From: Prevotella sp.
GTDB taxonomy: Bacteria; Bacteroidota; Bacteroidia; Bacteroidales; Bacteroidaceae
DNA length: 64,000 bases
Direction: 5' to 3'
NCBI GenBank assembly: GCA_017548605.1
Contig: JAFYZT010000023.1
Location: 124,001 to 188,000, forward strand
Shown here: positions 33,061 to 41,651 of the stretch, piece by piece
Layout: each line of letters starts with the position of its first letter
Position numbering within the stretch: position 1 is the stretch's first letter
Position numbers and translations under genes: made by a program
The notes under the pieces: model-generated
Database searches by the model: none
What the model was told of the DNA's origin: nothing
Seen by the model: only the letters and a program-made list of their open reading frames with translations

Positions 33061-34092
33061 TCAGTGCAAAATGAAGTAGATAAGTTCCTTGAAAAGTTCC
33101 TCCGCACCCGTATTTGGGTTGTCCAAACCCTTACTTTTGGCGTCCATCTCTCTCATTTTGGAAATTATCTGTAGAGTTTTCTTTCCAGAGTAGTTTCTCA
33201 TGGCCGTCACATAGTCTCTCGCCCCCCACTCCGTTATTCCGAGGAAACTTGCCACTGCTCTTTCGTTCCTTTTATCAGGCGCATAATACGCAATCATCAA
33301 ATTTTGGAAAAAAGAAAAGAGATTTGGGAGAATGGAATAGAGCGAACCAGCCTTGGGGTTGTTGTTAAAATATTTTACTATCTGATTTGCCTTGAAAACA
33401 TCCTTATATATGATTGCATTTCTCAGTTCGAAGACATTAAAGTCTTTACTAACCCCTACCCTATCCTCCACCAGTTCGGGTGTAATGCGCCGGTCGTCAT
33501 CGTTGAGTGCCACGAGCAGTTTGTCTATCTCCGACACAATCCTTGGCAAGTCGGACCCGATATGATCTTTGAGCATCTGCACCGCCTTGTCGTCAGCAGT
33601 GGCACTTTTCTCCTTGATATATTTATTAATGAAACTTACCAGCTCGCGATCGTTTTTCTTTGTACTCTCATACAGTACTCCGATTTTTGTCGCCTGAGCC
33701 ACGAACTTCTTTCTCTTATCGATTTTCCCCTTGTAGCACAGCACGAGCACAGTGGAAGGCATGACCCTCTCGAAATACTTCTCCAACGCATCGAAGGAGC
33801 GCATATTCTGCGCCTCCTTCACCATGACCACCCTCCGTTCCGCCATCATCGGATATTCCTTGGCCATATTGACAAGCTTGGCAGCCCCTTCGGCATTGTC
33901 TATATCGACGCCATAGAGCACCGTCTGGTTGAAGTCACGTTCCTCGGGTTGCAGCGCATGTTCAAGAATATAGTTGGCGATGGCATCTATATAATACGGT
34001 TCCTCGCCCATAAGGATATATACGGGCGCGAACTGACCTTTTTTCATGTCGGCCATGATACCGTCGAACGTATTGTTTTTCTTTTCAGCCAT
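33061..34092 (-). CDS. holA: DNA polymerase III delta subunit
   Basis: Clamp-loader subunit that opens the sliding clamp, 343 residues. The N-terminal segment YILMGEEPYYIDAIANYILEHAL and the LPRIVSEIDKLL part match the family, as does the C-terminal helix bundle region. No Walker motif is expected in delta. Its promoter TATCTTTG (complement of 34176-34183) abuts the divergent promoter of the next gene. Confidence 0.92.
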   Translation of the reverse strand: MAEKKNNTFDGIMADMKKGQFAPVYILMGEEPYYIDAIANYILEHALQPEERDFNQTVLYGVDIDNAEGAAKLVNMAKEYPMMAERRVVMVKEAQNMRSFDALEKYFERVMPSTVLVLCYKGKIDKRKKFVAQATKIGVLYESTKKNDRELVSFINKYIKEKSATADDKAVQMLKDHIGSDLPRIVSEIDKLLVALNDDDRRITPELVEDRVGVSKDFNVFELRNAIIYKDVFKANQIVKYFNNNPKAGSLYSILPNLFSFFQNLMIAYYAPDKRNERAVASFLGITEWGARDYVTAMRNYSGKKTLQIISKMREMDAKSKGLDNPNTGAEELFKELIYFILH

Positions 34093-34167
34093 ACTATGAT
34101 TGGGTAATGATATAAACCGCCCTGAAAAAACGGTAGTAATTAATTTGGATTTTCACCCGCCTTGCAT

Positions 34168-34183
34168 TACCTTTGCAAAGATA
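34168..34183. promoter_or_regulatory. Abutting divergent -7 boxes of holA and the HsdR-N-like gene
   Basis: TACCTTTG (34168-34175, plus) directly touches the minus-strand TATCTTTG (complement of 34176-34183). The two start sites should lie so that the 5' ends of the transcripts overlap by a few bases, and only one polymerase could bind at a time. Confidence 0.65.
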
Positions 34184-34268
34184 ATGCAAAACCCACGAAA
34201 AACCAAGAACAATTGTTTTTTCTTCTGTTTGGGCATATTCTTTGCAGGCTAACCAGTAAATACGACGT

Positions 34269-34718
34269 ATGGAACCACTCAACCTTCCACCCTACGAGAG
34301 AAAGCTCAAGCGAGAAGACGGCAAACTGTTTATCTTCGACAACCTGCGCCGACGATTCGTAGCCCTCACTCCCGAGGAATGGGTACGCCAACATTTCGTG
34401 CATTACCTGACCGACCATCTTGGCTACCCCCCCACCCTGTTGGCAAACGAGGTGGAGCTGCAGTTAGGTACAAAAAAACTGCGTTGTGACAGTGTGCTCT
34501 ACACACAGACACTCACGCCGAAGATGATTGTGGAATACAAAGCGCCGAATGTCGCGCTCACCAAGCGTGTGTTCGACCAAATAAGCGACTATAACCTCTT
34601 GCTCCGGGTAGACTACCTGATAGTCAGCAACGGCCTGCGCCATATCTGTTGTAAGATGGACTACGAGCATCATAGTTACTCTTTTTTAGAGACCATTCCG
34701 AGATACGAAAATCTTTGA
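34269..34718 (+). CDS. Type I restriction HsdR N-terminal domain-like protein
   Basis: A 149-residue protein resembling the N-terminal nuclease domain of HsdR. The core has VELQLGTKKLRCDSVLY...MIVEYKAP, with an Asp and Glu-x-Lys arrangement of the PD-(D/E)XK fold. It has no helicase part and no HsdS/HsdM nearby, so a stand-alone nuclease or a small orphan is likely. The family is common next to holA in Bacteroidetes as I recall. Its promoter lies 94 bases upstream, back to back with that of holA. Confidence 0.82.
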   Translation: MEPLNLPPYERKLKREDGKLFIFDNLRRRFVALTPEEWVRQHFVHYLTDHLGYPPTLLANEVELQLGTKKLRCDSVLYTQTLTPKMIVEYKAPNVALTKRVFDQISDYNLLLRVDYLIVSNGLRHICCKMDYEHHSYSFLETIPRYENL

Positions 34719-34739
34719 CAAAACATAATCATTTTTATT

Positions 34740-35555
34740 ATGGGCATATTAAGTTGGATAGGCGGTATAGTAGGATTTATGGCTTTTGGCCCTTTAGGTG
34801 CACTGGCCGGCTTTGTCTTCGGATACTTGATGGAAGGAGGCAGTACAAGCCAGACCACCTACACCAATGGCGGCGGCTTCGGTAATGATGACTTCGACAA
34901 CGGCAACATCAACACCGGCCAGCGCAACAGTTTCCTCTTTTCGCTGATGGTGTTATCCGCCCACATTATCCAGGCCGACGGCAAGATTATGCATTCCGAG
35001 ATGGAATTTGTGCGGTCGTTCCTCCGCAATAATTTCGGCAGTGCCGCCGAACAACAGGGCAACGACATATTATTACGCCTGTTCGAGCTACGCAAGCAGC
35101 AGGACCGTGAGAGTCCCTATAAATGGCGCGACACCATCCGCCAGTGCTGCCAGCAGATAGCCTCCAACACCACGCGAAGCGAACGTCTGCAACTGTTAAA
35201 CCTGTTGGTACTGATTGCCCAGGTCGATGGCAACACCCCCACATCGGAGGTTAACGCCCTCTATGAGGTGGCGCAGATGCTTGGTCTTTCGTCCTCTGAC
35301 GTTGACTCGATGCTTAACCTCGGTCGCGTGGACGAGCCCGATAGTCCTTCTGCATTGGAGGCCGCCTATAAGGTGCTGGGAGTATCTCCCGATGCCACTG
35401 ATGCCGAGGTGAAGGCCGCGTACCGCAAGATGGCCCTCGAGCACCACCCCGACCGCGTGGGCAAATTGGGCGACGACGTGCGCAAGGCCGCTGAAAAGAA
35501 ATTCCAGGAGATCAACGCCGCCAAAGAGATTATTTATAAGGCGAGAGGATTGTAA
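34740..35555 (+). CDS. TerB-DnaJ domain protein (DjlA-like)
   Basis: A 271-residue membrane-anchored co-chaperone. The start MGILSWIGGIVGFMAFGPLG is a hydrophobic Gly-rich anchor, TerB-like helices occupy about residues 70-185, and a C-terminal J-domain (LGVSPDATDAEVKAAYRKMALEHHPDRVG) carries the essential HPD. The DjlA layout of a Gly-rich transmembrane segment, TerB and C-terminal J domain is followed closely. It probably recruits DnaK to the membrane. It follows the HsdR-N-like gene by 21 bases. Confidence 0.88.
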   Translation: MGILSWIGGIVGFMAFGPLGALAGFVFGYLMEGGSTSQTTYTNGGGFGNDDFDNGNINTGQRNSFLFSLMVLSAHIIQADGKIMHSEMEFVRSFLRNNFGSAAEQQGNDILLRLFELRKQQDRESPYKWRDTIRQCCQQIASNTTRSERLQLLNLLVLIAQVDGNTPTSEVNALYEVAQMLGLSSSDVDSMLNLGRVDEPDSPSALEAAYKVLGVSPDATDAEVKAAYRKMALEHHPDRVGKLGDDVRKAAEKKFQEINAAKEIIYKARGL

Positions 35556-35568
35556 TGACAGAAACACC

Positions 35569-36231
35569 ATGTCACACATCATAACATACACGGAAGAGAT
35601 TGAAGAGCACGGTTTTTGTCAGGAGCGTCCTACATTAAATACCGGGGATAAGTATCTTTATGAGGTCAATGGAAAGAAACGCCTGCGCATCGTCCTTTCC
35701 GTTCATTTTGACAAATATGTCTGGGAGGATGTCGCGCAATGGACTACCATCATCAAGGAGTATTTTGAGGAGGAATATACGCTGTGTACGATACCTATCA
35801 ACAACGGCAGACCTCAACAAACAGAAATTCCCGTTTTCGTAGCCAACGGACTGGCAGGTGTACTTTCCTGCAATAAGGATTTGGTTTGTGGGGAACTAGT
35901 CATCCCATCAAAAACAACGGGCAATGTCACAATTAAAGGAGTAGCTGCTTTCGGGTTCTACGACTGTCAGCAGCTGACGAAGGTAACGATTTCCCCGATG
36001 GTTGTAATTGTGTATGGGTGGGCATTCGCGAAGAGCGGTATCAAGGACATGGTCTTTAATGAAGAAGTGGCCGTTATGGTACACATTACGGCTCTAAATG
36101 ACTGTGATGGTTTGCCCAAGTTTGACAGGCTGTTCGACTTTCCTTTTTCCGGCAAATATTTAATCCATGGCGGTGAAATATTCAAAAAGTGGGAAGAAGA
36201 CCTGATTCGAACTCATTTTTTAGTTCCGTAA
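35569..36231 (+). CDS. Leucine-rich-repeat-like protein of unknown function
   Basis: A 220-residue soluble protein with no signal peptide. Residues about 120-190 carry a BspA-like repeat pattern (VTIKGVAAFGFYDCQQLTKV followed by TISPMVVIVYGWAFAKSGIK). It resembles LRR_5-type proteins but is shorter and lacks secretion signals. It starts 13 bases after the TerB-DnaJ gene and ends at a hairpin. Its function is unknown. Confidence 0.6.
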   Translation: MSHIITYTEEIEEHGFCQERPTLNTGDKYLYEVNGKKRLRIVLSVHFDKYVWEDVAQWTTIIKEYFEEEYTLCTIPINNGRPQQTEIPVFVANGLAGVLSCNKDLVCGELVIPSKTTGNVTIKGVAAFGFYDCQQLTKVTISPMVVIVYGWAFAKSGIKDMVFNEEVAVMVHITALNDCDGLPKFDRLFDFPFSGKYLIHGGEIFKKWEEDLIRTHFLVP

Positions 36232-36257
36232 GCCCTCGCTATGGTTGTAAACGACAA

Positions 36258-36295
36258 TTGGCCAAAAGTGATGAAAAAACATCTCTTTTGGCCAA
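36258..36295. terminator. Bidirectional terminator
   Basis: Perfect 11-bp repeat TTGGCCAAAAG (36258-36268) and CTTTTGGCCAA (36285-36295) between convergent genes. Confidence 0.75.
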
Positions 36296-36326
36296 CTATC
36301 GAAATAAAGCAGTTAGGCACTCTATC

Positions 36327-37154
36327 CTACTCTGCTGCCGGTTCGTCCTTCTTGGTCTTGCGCGTGGCGCGTTTGCGCTTCGGTTTCTCCTCTGCCTCGG
36401 CAGTTTTCACACCAGCCAATTCGGGATCAATCATGATACGTCCGCAGTATTCGCAGACGATGATTTTCTTGTGCATCTTGATATCAAGTTGTCGCTGTGG
36501 CGGAATCTTGTTAAAGCAACCGCCGCAGGCATCACGCTGCACATAAACGATACCCAGTCCATTGCGTGCGTTTTTGCGGATACGCTCGAAACTGGCCAGA
36601 AGGCGTGGCTCTATCTTCATCTTCAGGTCGTGAGCCTTGTCGCGGAGCTTATCCTCCTCCTCGCGTGTCTCCTGCATAATCTCCTCGAGTTCGCTCTTCT
36701 TCACCTCCAGGTCCTTCTTGCGCTCCTCAACGAGCTGAGTGTTGCTCTCGATGTCACGTGAACGTTCCTCAACGTGTGTCAAGCCCTCACGGATTTTCTT
36801 GTTGCACAGTTCGATTTCCAGTTCCTGAAATTCCACCTCCTTAGTCAGCGTGTCGTATTCGCGGTTGTTACTCACCTCGTTGAGCTGTTCCTTGTAACGG
36901 GCCACGCGCGACTGTGCCTCGGCTATCTTCGCCTTGTTGTCAGAGATGGCCTTGTTAAAGGCATCCACCTCGTCCTGAATTTTCTGTATACGGAGCGAGA
37001 GACCTTCTATCTCATCCTCCATCTCCTGCACCTCATAAGGCAACTCACCTCTGAGGGCTTTCTTCTCGTCGATGCTCGAAAGCACCGTCTGCAACTGGTA
37101 GAGCGTGCTCAGGCGCTCCTCTACCGTCAAATCTGTGGGATCTTTCTTTGCCAT
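36327..37154 (-). CDS. C4-type zinc-ribbon coiled-coil protein
   Basis: A 275-residue protein. A long coiled coil runs from about residue 30 to 190. A C-terminal C4 zinc ribbon follows (QRDACGGCFNKIPPQRQ with a later IVCEYCGRIMIDP). The family is widespread in Bacteroidetes, and proposed links are to nucleic-acid binding and cell-cycle functions in other groups; I do not assign one. It ends with a Lys/Arg-rich tail. The start is 2 bases after the NIF3 stop codon. Confidence 0.87.
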   Translation of the reverse strand: MAKKDPTDLTVEERLSTLYQLQTVLSSIDEKKALRGELPYEVQEMEDEIEGLSLRIQKIQDEVDAFNKAISDNKAKIAEAQSRVARYKEQLNEVSNNREYDTLTKEVEFQELEIELCNKKIREGLTHVEERSRDIESNTQLVEERKKDLEVKKSELEEIMQETREEEDKLRDKAHDLKMKIEPRLLASFERIRKNARNGLGIVYVQRDACGGCFNKIPPQRQLDIKMHKKIIVCEYCGRIMIDPELAGVKTAEAEEKPKRKRATRKTKKDEPAAE

Positions 37155-37155
37155 T

Positions 37156-37941
37156 TTACAAATAGATTATGGGATTGGTGTTCACTTGGCTCAGTACGCA
37201 CCTTACCTCAGGACACCTCTCCTGAATGATTGACTTGAATATTTCTTTTGTGAATTGCTCACTTTCGTAATGACCGATGACGCAAATTTGTATCTGCTGT
37301 TCATGGTCGAAAAAATCATGGTAATGCATCTCACCGGTGATGAAGGCATCAGCCTCCTGTGCTATAGCATCACCAAGAAGAAACGCTCCGGCACCGCCGC
37401 AGATAGCCACCCGCCGGATGGGTCGTTCCAGCAGTTGGTTGGCATGCACACACTTCACGCCAAAGCACGCCTTTACGTCCTGTATGAAGTCTTCGGCCGA
37501 CATGCTCTTGTCCCATTCGCCCACAACACCGCTGCCGGCTTCTATGCCATCTACTTCCTTCGTTGCAAAGAACCTGACGTTTTTTAATCCCAGTTTCTCG
37601 GCAATCTTGAAGTTGACACCACCAAGGGCATTGTCCATGTTGGTATGCATGGCCGCGATGGTTATCTGCTGCTGTATGGCCTTGATAACCACCCTCTGCA
37701 CATAGTTGGCATCAGTGATACGCTTGAGGGGACGGAAGATGAGCGGGTGATGCGCCACAATGAGGTTGCACCCCTGTTCTATGGCCTCATCTACCACCTG
37801 TTCGGTAACGTCAAGGCACAATAAAGCCCCTGACACTTCCGCTTCTGTCAATCCAACTTGCAGGCCGGCATTATCGAAGTCTTCCTGCAAGGGCAGAGGC
37901 GCGAATCGTTCAAGGGCGCAAAGCACTTCTTTTATTTTCAC
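37156..37941 (-). CDS. NIF3-like dinuclear metal-centre protein
   Basis: A 261-residue hexameric metal protein of the NIF3/YbgI family. The metal-binding HHPLIF (NLIVAHHPLIFRPL) and the late IGHYESE with His and Glu are present, as is the AAMHTNMDNALGGVN segment. Function is uncertain; some members hydrolyse nucleotides. The promoter TAACTTTG (complement of 37980-37987) is about 40 bases upstream. The zinc-ribbon gene follows immediately, so both form a unit. Confidence 0.9.
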   Translation of the reverse strand: MKIKEVLCALERFAPLPLQEDFDNAGLQVGLTEAEVSGALLCLDVTEQVVDEAIEQGCNLIVAHHPLIFRPLKRITDANYVQRVVIKAIQQQITIAAMHTNMDNALGGVNFKIAEKLGLKNVRFFATKEVDGIEAGSGVVGEWDKSMSAEDFIQDVKACFGVKCVHANQLLERPIRRVAICGGAGAFLLGDAIAQEADAFITGEMHYHDFFDHEQQIQICVIGHYESEQFTKEIFKSIIQERCPEVRCVLSQVNTNPIIYL

Positions 37942-38073
37942 GCTGTGTATGTTTTGCGGTTTCCCGCGTTTTCGGGTGCAAAGTTAATGTAAAATGACGT
38001 AAAAACCAAATTTTTAATTCATAATTCTTCATCGCGAAACAACCTCCCTTCACTCGTCACTCATCACTCGTCA

Positions 38074-39027
38074 TCAGTACCTCCATCCGCTTCGACTACC
38101 ACCGCTGCTTCGGCGTTCATAGTAATACCTCACCGGCATATTCCAGTCGCGCACCATGTCATCATGTTCCGATGCCTCCACGCGCCGCTCTGTATCATCC
38201 TTCAGCGAGGGGAAGAAATCGATGCCCGTGAGCCGTTCCACCGAATCAACTGGCACCACATACCGCCTCAGGTTGTTCTGCCCCTCTTTATTACCTTTGT
38301 TCGGTACGATGAAAGCGATGGCTCTGGCATAGTTTTTCATGCAGAGCACCACCTTGAAGAGTGCGTCGGGTACAGCCACCTTATTGCGTCCGATGGTTTT
38401 CTTCACACCATCGTAGAAAATGGGACCAGCCACGATATAGAGGTCACCGTATTGTCGTGCCCAGTCGCGGCACTGCATCTCCAGGTCGTTCCATTCTCCC
38501 TTGTTCATGCCGTGGTTTTGCGGGCATATATTGGTAAAGAGGAACGACTGTATCTGTGCACGGTTGTCCCATTTGTTGTCGCCCGCAGGACAGAGATGTC
38601 CACGATCGTAACGCGAGTCGTAGTAGTCGTCGTCGGTAGCCCGTGGTCGTGGCACCTCCGTATCTTCATGAAATTCCATCTCTTCTCGTCCGTAGTTGCC
38701 GTAGGTATGCGCCTTGGTAAGATGCCACGCCACCCAATTGGCGATGCGCCAGTCTTTATTATACGACACGTAATAGCCGTCGCGCACTAAAAGCATGTCG
38801 GGTCTCCCCTTCAGCTCCGCCGGAATCTCCATCTTATGTGGGCGGTCGCTTTTCTTCGTCTCCACTTTCTGTGCAGCCTGCTCCGCCGCCTGCGTGTCGA
38901 AGAAGCCCGTCACCTCGTCGCTGTCGCGCTGGGAACTGTCACTCCCCTGCCCCGTCGTTGTATTTCGGCATGCAACAGCCATGAGAGCAAGCAGCAATGA
39001 AAATAGTATGTATCGTATCGTTTTCAT
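38074..39027 (-). CDS. DNA/RNA non-specific endonuclease lipoprotein
   Basis: A 317-residue secreted nuclease. The signal MKTIRYILFSLLLALMAVAC has a lipobox Cys. The catalytic motif is DRGHLCPAGDNKWD (D-R-G-H) followed by the metal-site Asn in TNICPQNHGMNKGEWN. Its close paralogue at 44367-45344 shows this region strongly conserved. It may use extracellular DNA as food or fight other cells. The ATG at 39027 is preferred because the upstream 20 residues are not signal-like. The C-terminus is Arg/Ser/Gly-rich. Confidence 0.88.
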   Translation of the reverse strand: MKTIRYILFSLLLALMAVACRNTTTGQGSDSSQRDSDEVTGFFDTQAAEQAAQKVETKKSDRPHKMEIPAELKGRPDMLLVRDGYYVSYNKDWRIANWVAWHLTKAHTYGNYGREEMEFHEDTEVPRPRATDDDYYDSRYDRGHLCPAGDNKWDNRAQIQSFLFTNICPQNHGMNKGEWNDLEMQCRDWARQYGDLYIVAGPIFYDGVKKTIGRNKVAVPDALFKVVLCMKNYARAIAFIVPNKGNKEGQNNLRRYVVPVDSVERLTGIDFFPSLKDDTERRVEASEHDDMVRDWNMPVRYYYERRSSGGSRSGWRY

Positions 39028-39246
39028 CATCATCCGTCGTTCTTGATTTACGCAGGCAAAGATAACCATTCGCCATGAAAAATGCAAAGAAAAAACGTAT
39101 AATAACGAACCATTTCATCATTTATGTGGCGAGGTACATACAAAAGGGGATGGATTGTTTGGAAGGGGAGATTGTTCAGAGTATATTTGCAGAAGAAACA
39201 ACCAATGACAACAGAAAAAAGAATCACAAAAAAAACGAAATAAGCT

Positions 39247-39948
39247 ATGAAACGAATGGTTATTATTGGTCTGCTGACCATCATGGGAGTTCACTTAAGC
39301 ATGGGGCAAGTCCGTCATATCCACCCCAGCAGTGTGTCATCACTACCCACAGCGAGCTACGCCGAATTCACCCGTCTTTCAGAACGAGATAATCAGGGCA
39401 AGGCTTTAACCGCCAGTGAACGGAAAATAGTTGAGGATTACACCATCTACGACGATCTATATGCGGGCTATTGCAGTTGGTATTGCGGCGGCGAGGTGCT
39501 GGAGGTGACAGCAACGAGCAGTCTTCACCCCATCGGCAAGTTCAGCTATGACGCGGCGCACGCCCACGATTTCGACCACGAGAGCGTATGGGCCGAGGGA
39601 GCAAAGGGCCAGGGTATCGGCGAGTCACTGACCTATGAGTTTGCCGGCGGGTGTCCACGTATCACCACGGTGAACATCCTCAACGGTCATGTGAAGAGCG
39701 AGAAGGCGTGGCGCGAGAACTCGCGTGTGAAGGAACTGCTGGTATATTACAACGGTACGCCATACGCCATCCTCGACTTGGAGAACAGCCGTACGCTACA
39801 GTCATTCGACGTGGGTGTGTTGGGCTTCCATGACCCGGATGCAAAAAACTGGACACTGAAGTTCGAGATCCTTTCTGTATATCCTGGTACGAAATACGAA
39901 GACACCGTCATTTCAGAATTGTATTTTGACGGGATTGACGTGCATTGA
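39247..39948 (+). CDS. Secreted protein with NADase-type glycan-binding-like domain
   Basis: A 233-residue protein with a signal peptide (MKRMVIIGLLTIMGVHLSMG). The segment VWAEGAKGQGIGESLTYEF followed by the later INILNGHVKSEKAWRENSRV pattern matches the jelly-roll domain I know as NADase-type glycan-binding. It may bind glycans at the cell surface. Upstream is a promoter-like TATATTTG near 39183. A hairpin and the promoter of the SDR gene lie downstream. Confidence 0.72.
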   Translation: MKRMVIIGLLTIMGVHLSMGQVRHIHPSSVSSLPTASYAEFTRLSERDNQGKALTASERKIVEDYTIYDDLYAGYCSWYCGGEVLEVTATSSLHPIGKFSYDAAHAHDFDHESVWAEGAKGQGIGESLTYEFAGGCPRITTVNILNGHVKSEKAWRENSRVKELLVYYNGTPYAILDLENSRTLQSFDVGVLGFHDPDAKNWTLKFEILSVYPGTKYEDTVISELYFDGIDVH

Positions 39949-39994
39949 AGGAGGCCGTGTCACGACAGAACCGAAACTATACGTTTTTCGGATA

Positions 39995-40032
39995 AATAAA
40001 CGGGGGAATTGTCTAAAGTTTCCCCGTTTATT
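39995..40032 (+). terminator. Hairpin before the SDR gene
   Basis: AATAAACGGGG and CCCCGTTTATT pair across a 14-base loop and stand directly before the -7 box TACCTTTG (40035-40042) of the next gene. Confidence 0.7.
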
Positions 40033-40113
40033 CATACCTTTGCACACAATCAACGATAAGTACATAACCGTATTTTTACACTTTATTGAATATCAACTAA
40101 ATATAGTAAGAAG

Positions 40114-40824
40114 ATGAAAGAACGTATAGTATTTGTGACAGGAGCCAACAAAGGTATTGGATTCGGTATTGCAAAACATCTCGGTCTCAGCGGATGGAAA
40201 GTCATCATCGGTGCCCGCCATGAGCAGCGTGCAAAAAAAGCCATAGGTGAGCTGAAGGGGTTGGGTGTTGACGTGTTAGGATGGGTGAATATTGAACTGT
40301 CTGACCTCGCGAGTGTGGAACAGGCCGCCAAGGTTGTAGCAGAGAATTATCCCGGACTTTCGTTGTTGGTAAACAATGCCGGCATTCCCGGCGATATGAG
40401 CGTTGACGGCCAGCATACCACCATCGATGCCATCAAGGAAACGCTCGACGTGAATTTCATCGGCACTTTTGCCCTCACCCGTGCGATGATACCATTACTG
40501 GAGAATAACGAAGGCAGGATTGTCAATGTCACCGTGCCCTCAGAAATCAGTCCATATTGGCATCCCCTGGCTTATGTAGCGAGCAAGGCGGCACAGAATG
40601 CCATGATGGGTGTTATGGCCATGGATTTCCAGCAACAGAATAAGCCTCTGGAAATCTTCTCTGTTCATCCGGGTCCCACCACTACCGATCTGAACGGTAA
40701 CATGAGCCTTCCCGGTTTCCACGATATCGAGACGGTGGGTCAGAAGATGGCCGAGCTCATCAACGACGGTAACAACCACCAAGGCGAATTCATCGAACTC
40801 TACCCCATCGTCAAGGAAGATTAA
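40114..40824 (+). CDS. Short-chain dehydrogenase/reductase
   Basis: A 236-residue Rossmann oxidoreductase. The cofactor motif is VTGANKGIGFGI (TGxxxGIG), NNAG follows at about residue 88, and the catalytic YVASK is near residue 150. Arg/Lys around the first helix suggest NADP preference, which is inference. It has its own promoter and is closed by a strong hairpin. The substrate is unknown. Confidence 0.9.
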   Translation: MKERIVFVTGANKGIGFGIAKHLGLSGWKVIIGARHEQRAKKAIGELKGLGVDVLGWVNIELSDLASVEQAAKVVAENYPGLSLLVNNAGIPGDMSVDGQHTTIDAIKETLDVNFIGTFALTRAMIPLLENNEGRIVNVTVPSEISPYWHPLAYVASKAAQNAMMGVMAMDFQQQNKPLEIFSVHPGPTTTDLNGNMSLPGFHDIETVGQKMAELINDGNNHQGEFIELYPIVKED

Positions 40825-40851
40825 GTTGCTTTCTCTGACACACACGAGTTT

Positions 40852-40890
40852 ACCTAAGATGCGCACCGCACGTCATTGTGCGGTGCGCAT
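40852..40890. terminator. 39-bp repeat with terminator hairpin, copy 1
   Basis: The stem is GCGCACCGCAC (40861-40871) and GTGCGGTGCGC (40878-40888), perfect 11 bp. All 39 bases are identical to 43489-43527, 2637 bases away in the same orientation. It separates the SDR gene from the convergent LytTR gene. Confidence 0.85.
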
Positions 40891-40925
40891 TCAAAATGGG
40901 AGTGCCTTTATGACTTGAATGGTGG

Positions 40926-41651
40926 TTACTTACTGAACGAGCGTGTCTCAAGAAAGTTTCGGAAAGCCTGTTGGTATCCGTCTGGAACATGGATGATATC
41001 CTTGCCAATATACACGCAGTCGTTTCTGTCAACCTTACGGATTTTATCGACGGCGATGATGTAAGAACGATGGATGCGAAGGAATTTGTCTTTTGGCAAC
41101 ATATCCTCTACCGCCTTCATCGTCAAGTGGGTAACCAATGGTTTGGGTTCGTTGTCAAGAAAAAACATCACATAATCTTTCATGCCGTTGACATAGGTAA
41201 TCTGGTCAACGGGGATATTTCTCCATTCTCCATCGACTCGGATAAAAACGGTATTGGGCTGTTGTTTGGGTTGAGCAGCTGTCTGCTGGATGTCAAACTG
41301 TTTTCTCGCCTTTTCTATGGAGCCAAGAAACTTGTTGTATCTGACAGGCTTCAGGAGGAAGTCAAGGGCATTCACCTCATAGCTCTCGAAAGCATATTCC
41401 TTGAAGGCTGTGGTGAAGACGACGCGTGTCTGTTCAGGCAGGCTATGTGCCAGTTCCATGCCGTCGATGTTGGGCATCTGTATGTCGAGGAACAGCAAGT
41501 CGGGCTTCTGTTCCTTGACGGCGTTGATGGCACGGATGGAGTCCGTAAACGAGGCCAGCAACTGCAAGTCTGGTGTCTTCTCCACGTAGGATACTAGCAA
41601 GCGGACAGCCAACGGCTCGTCATCGACAATCATACAAGTAAGTGGTCTCAT
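40926..41651 (-). CDS. LytTR-family response regulator
   Basis: A 241-residue two-component regulator. The receiver domain has the phosphorylation Asp in LLFLDIQMPNIDG, and a C-terminal LytTR DNA-binding domain has KDKFLRIHRSYIIAVDKI. It partners the histidine kinase directly upstream (4-base overlap). Its target may be the secreted-protein gene at 42753, whose start region has two copies of a 10-base direct repeat, but LytTR sites are not otherwise proven here. Confidence 0.93.
   Translation of the reverse strand: MRPLTCMIVDDEPLAVRLLVSYVEKTPDLQLLASFTDSIRAINAVKEQKPDLLFLDIQMPNIDGMELAHSLPEQTRVVFTTAFKEYAFESYEVNALDFLLKPVRYNKFLGSIEKARKQFDIQQTAAQPKQQPNTVFIRVDGEWRNIPVDQITYVNGMKDYVMFFLDNEPKPLVTHLTMKAVEDMLPKDKFLRIHRSYIIAVDKIRKVDRNDCVYIGKDIIHVPDGYQQAFRNFLETRSFSK

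Noticed and set aside
33304-34107. 267-codon plus-strand frame over holA
   Set aside because: Antisense to a clear holA gene; translation is His-rich without family features.
34269-34718. Part of a type I restriction system
   Set aside because: Only an HsdR-N-like domain is present, with no helicase, HsdM or HsdS nearby.
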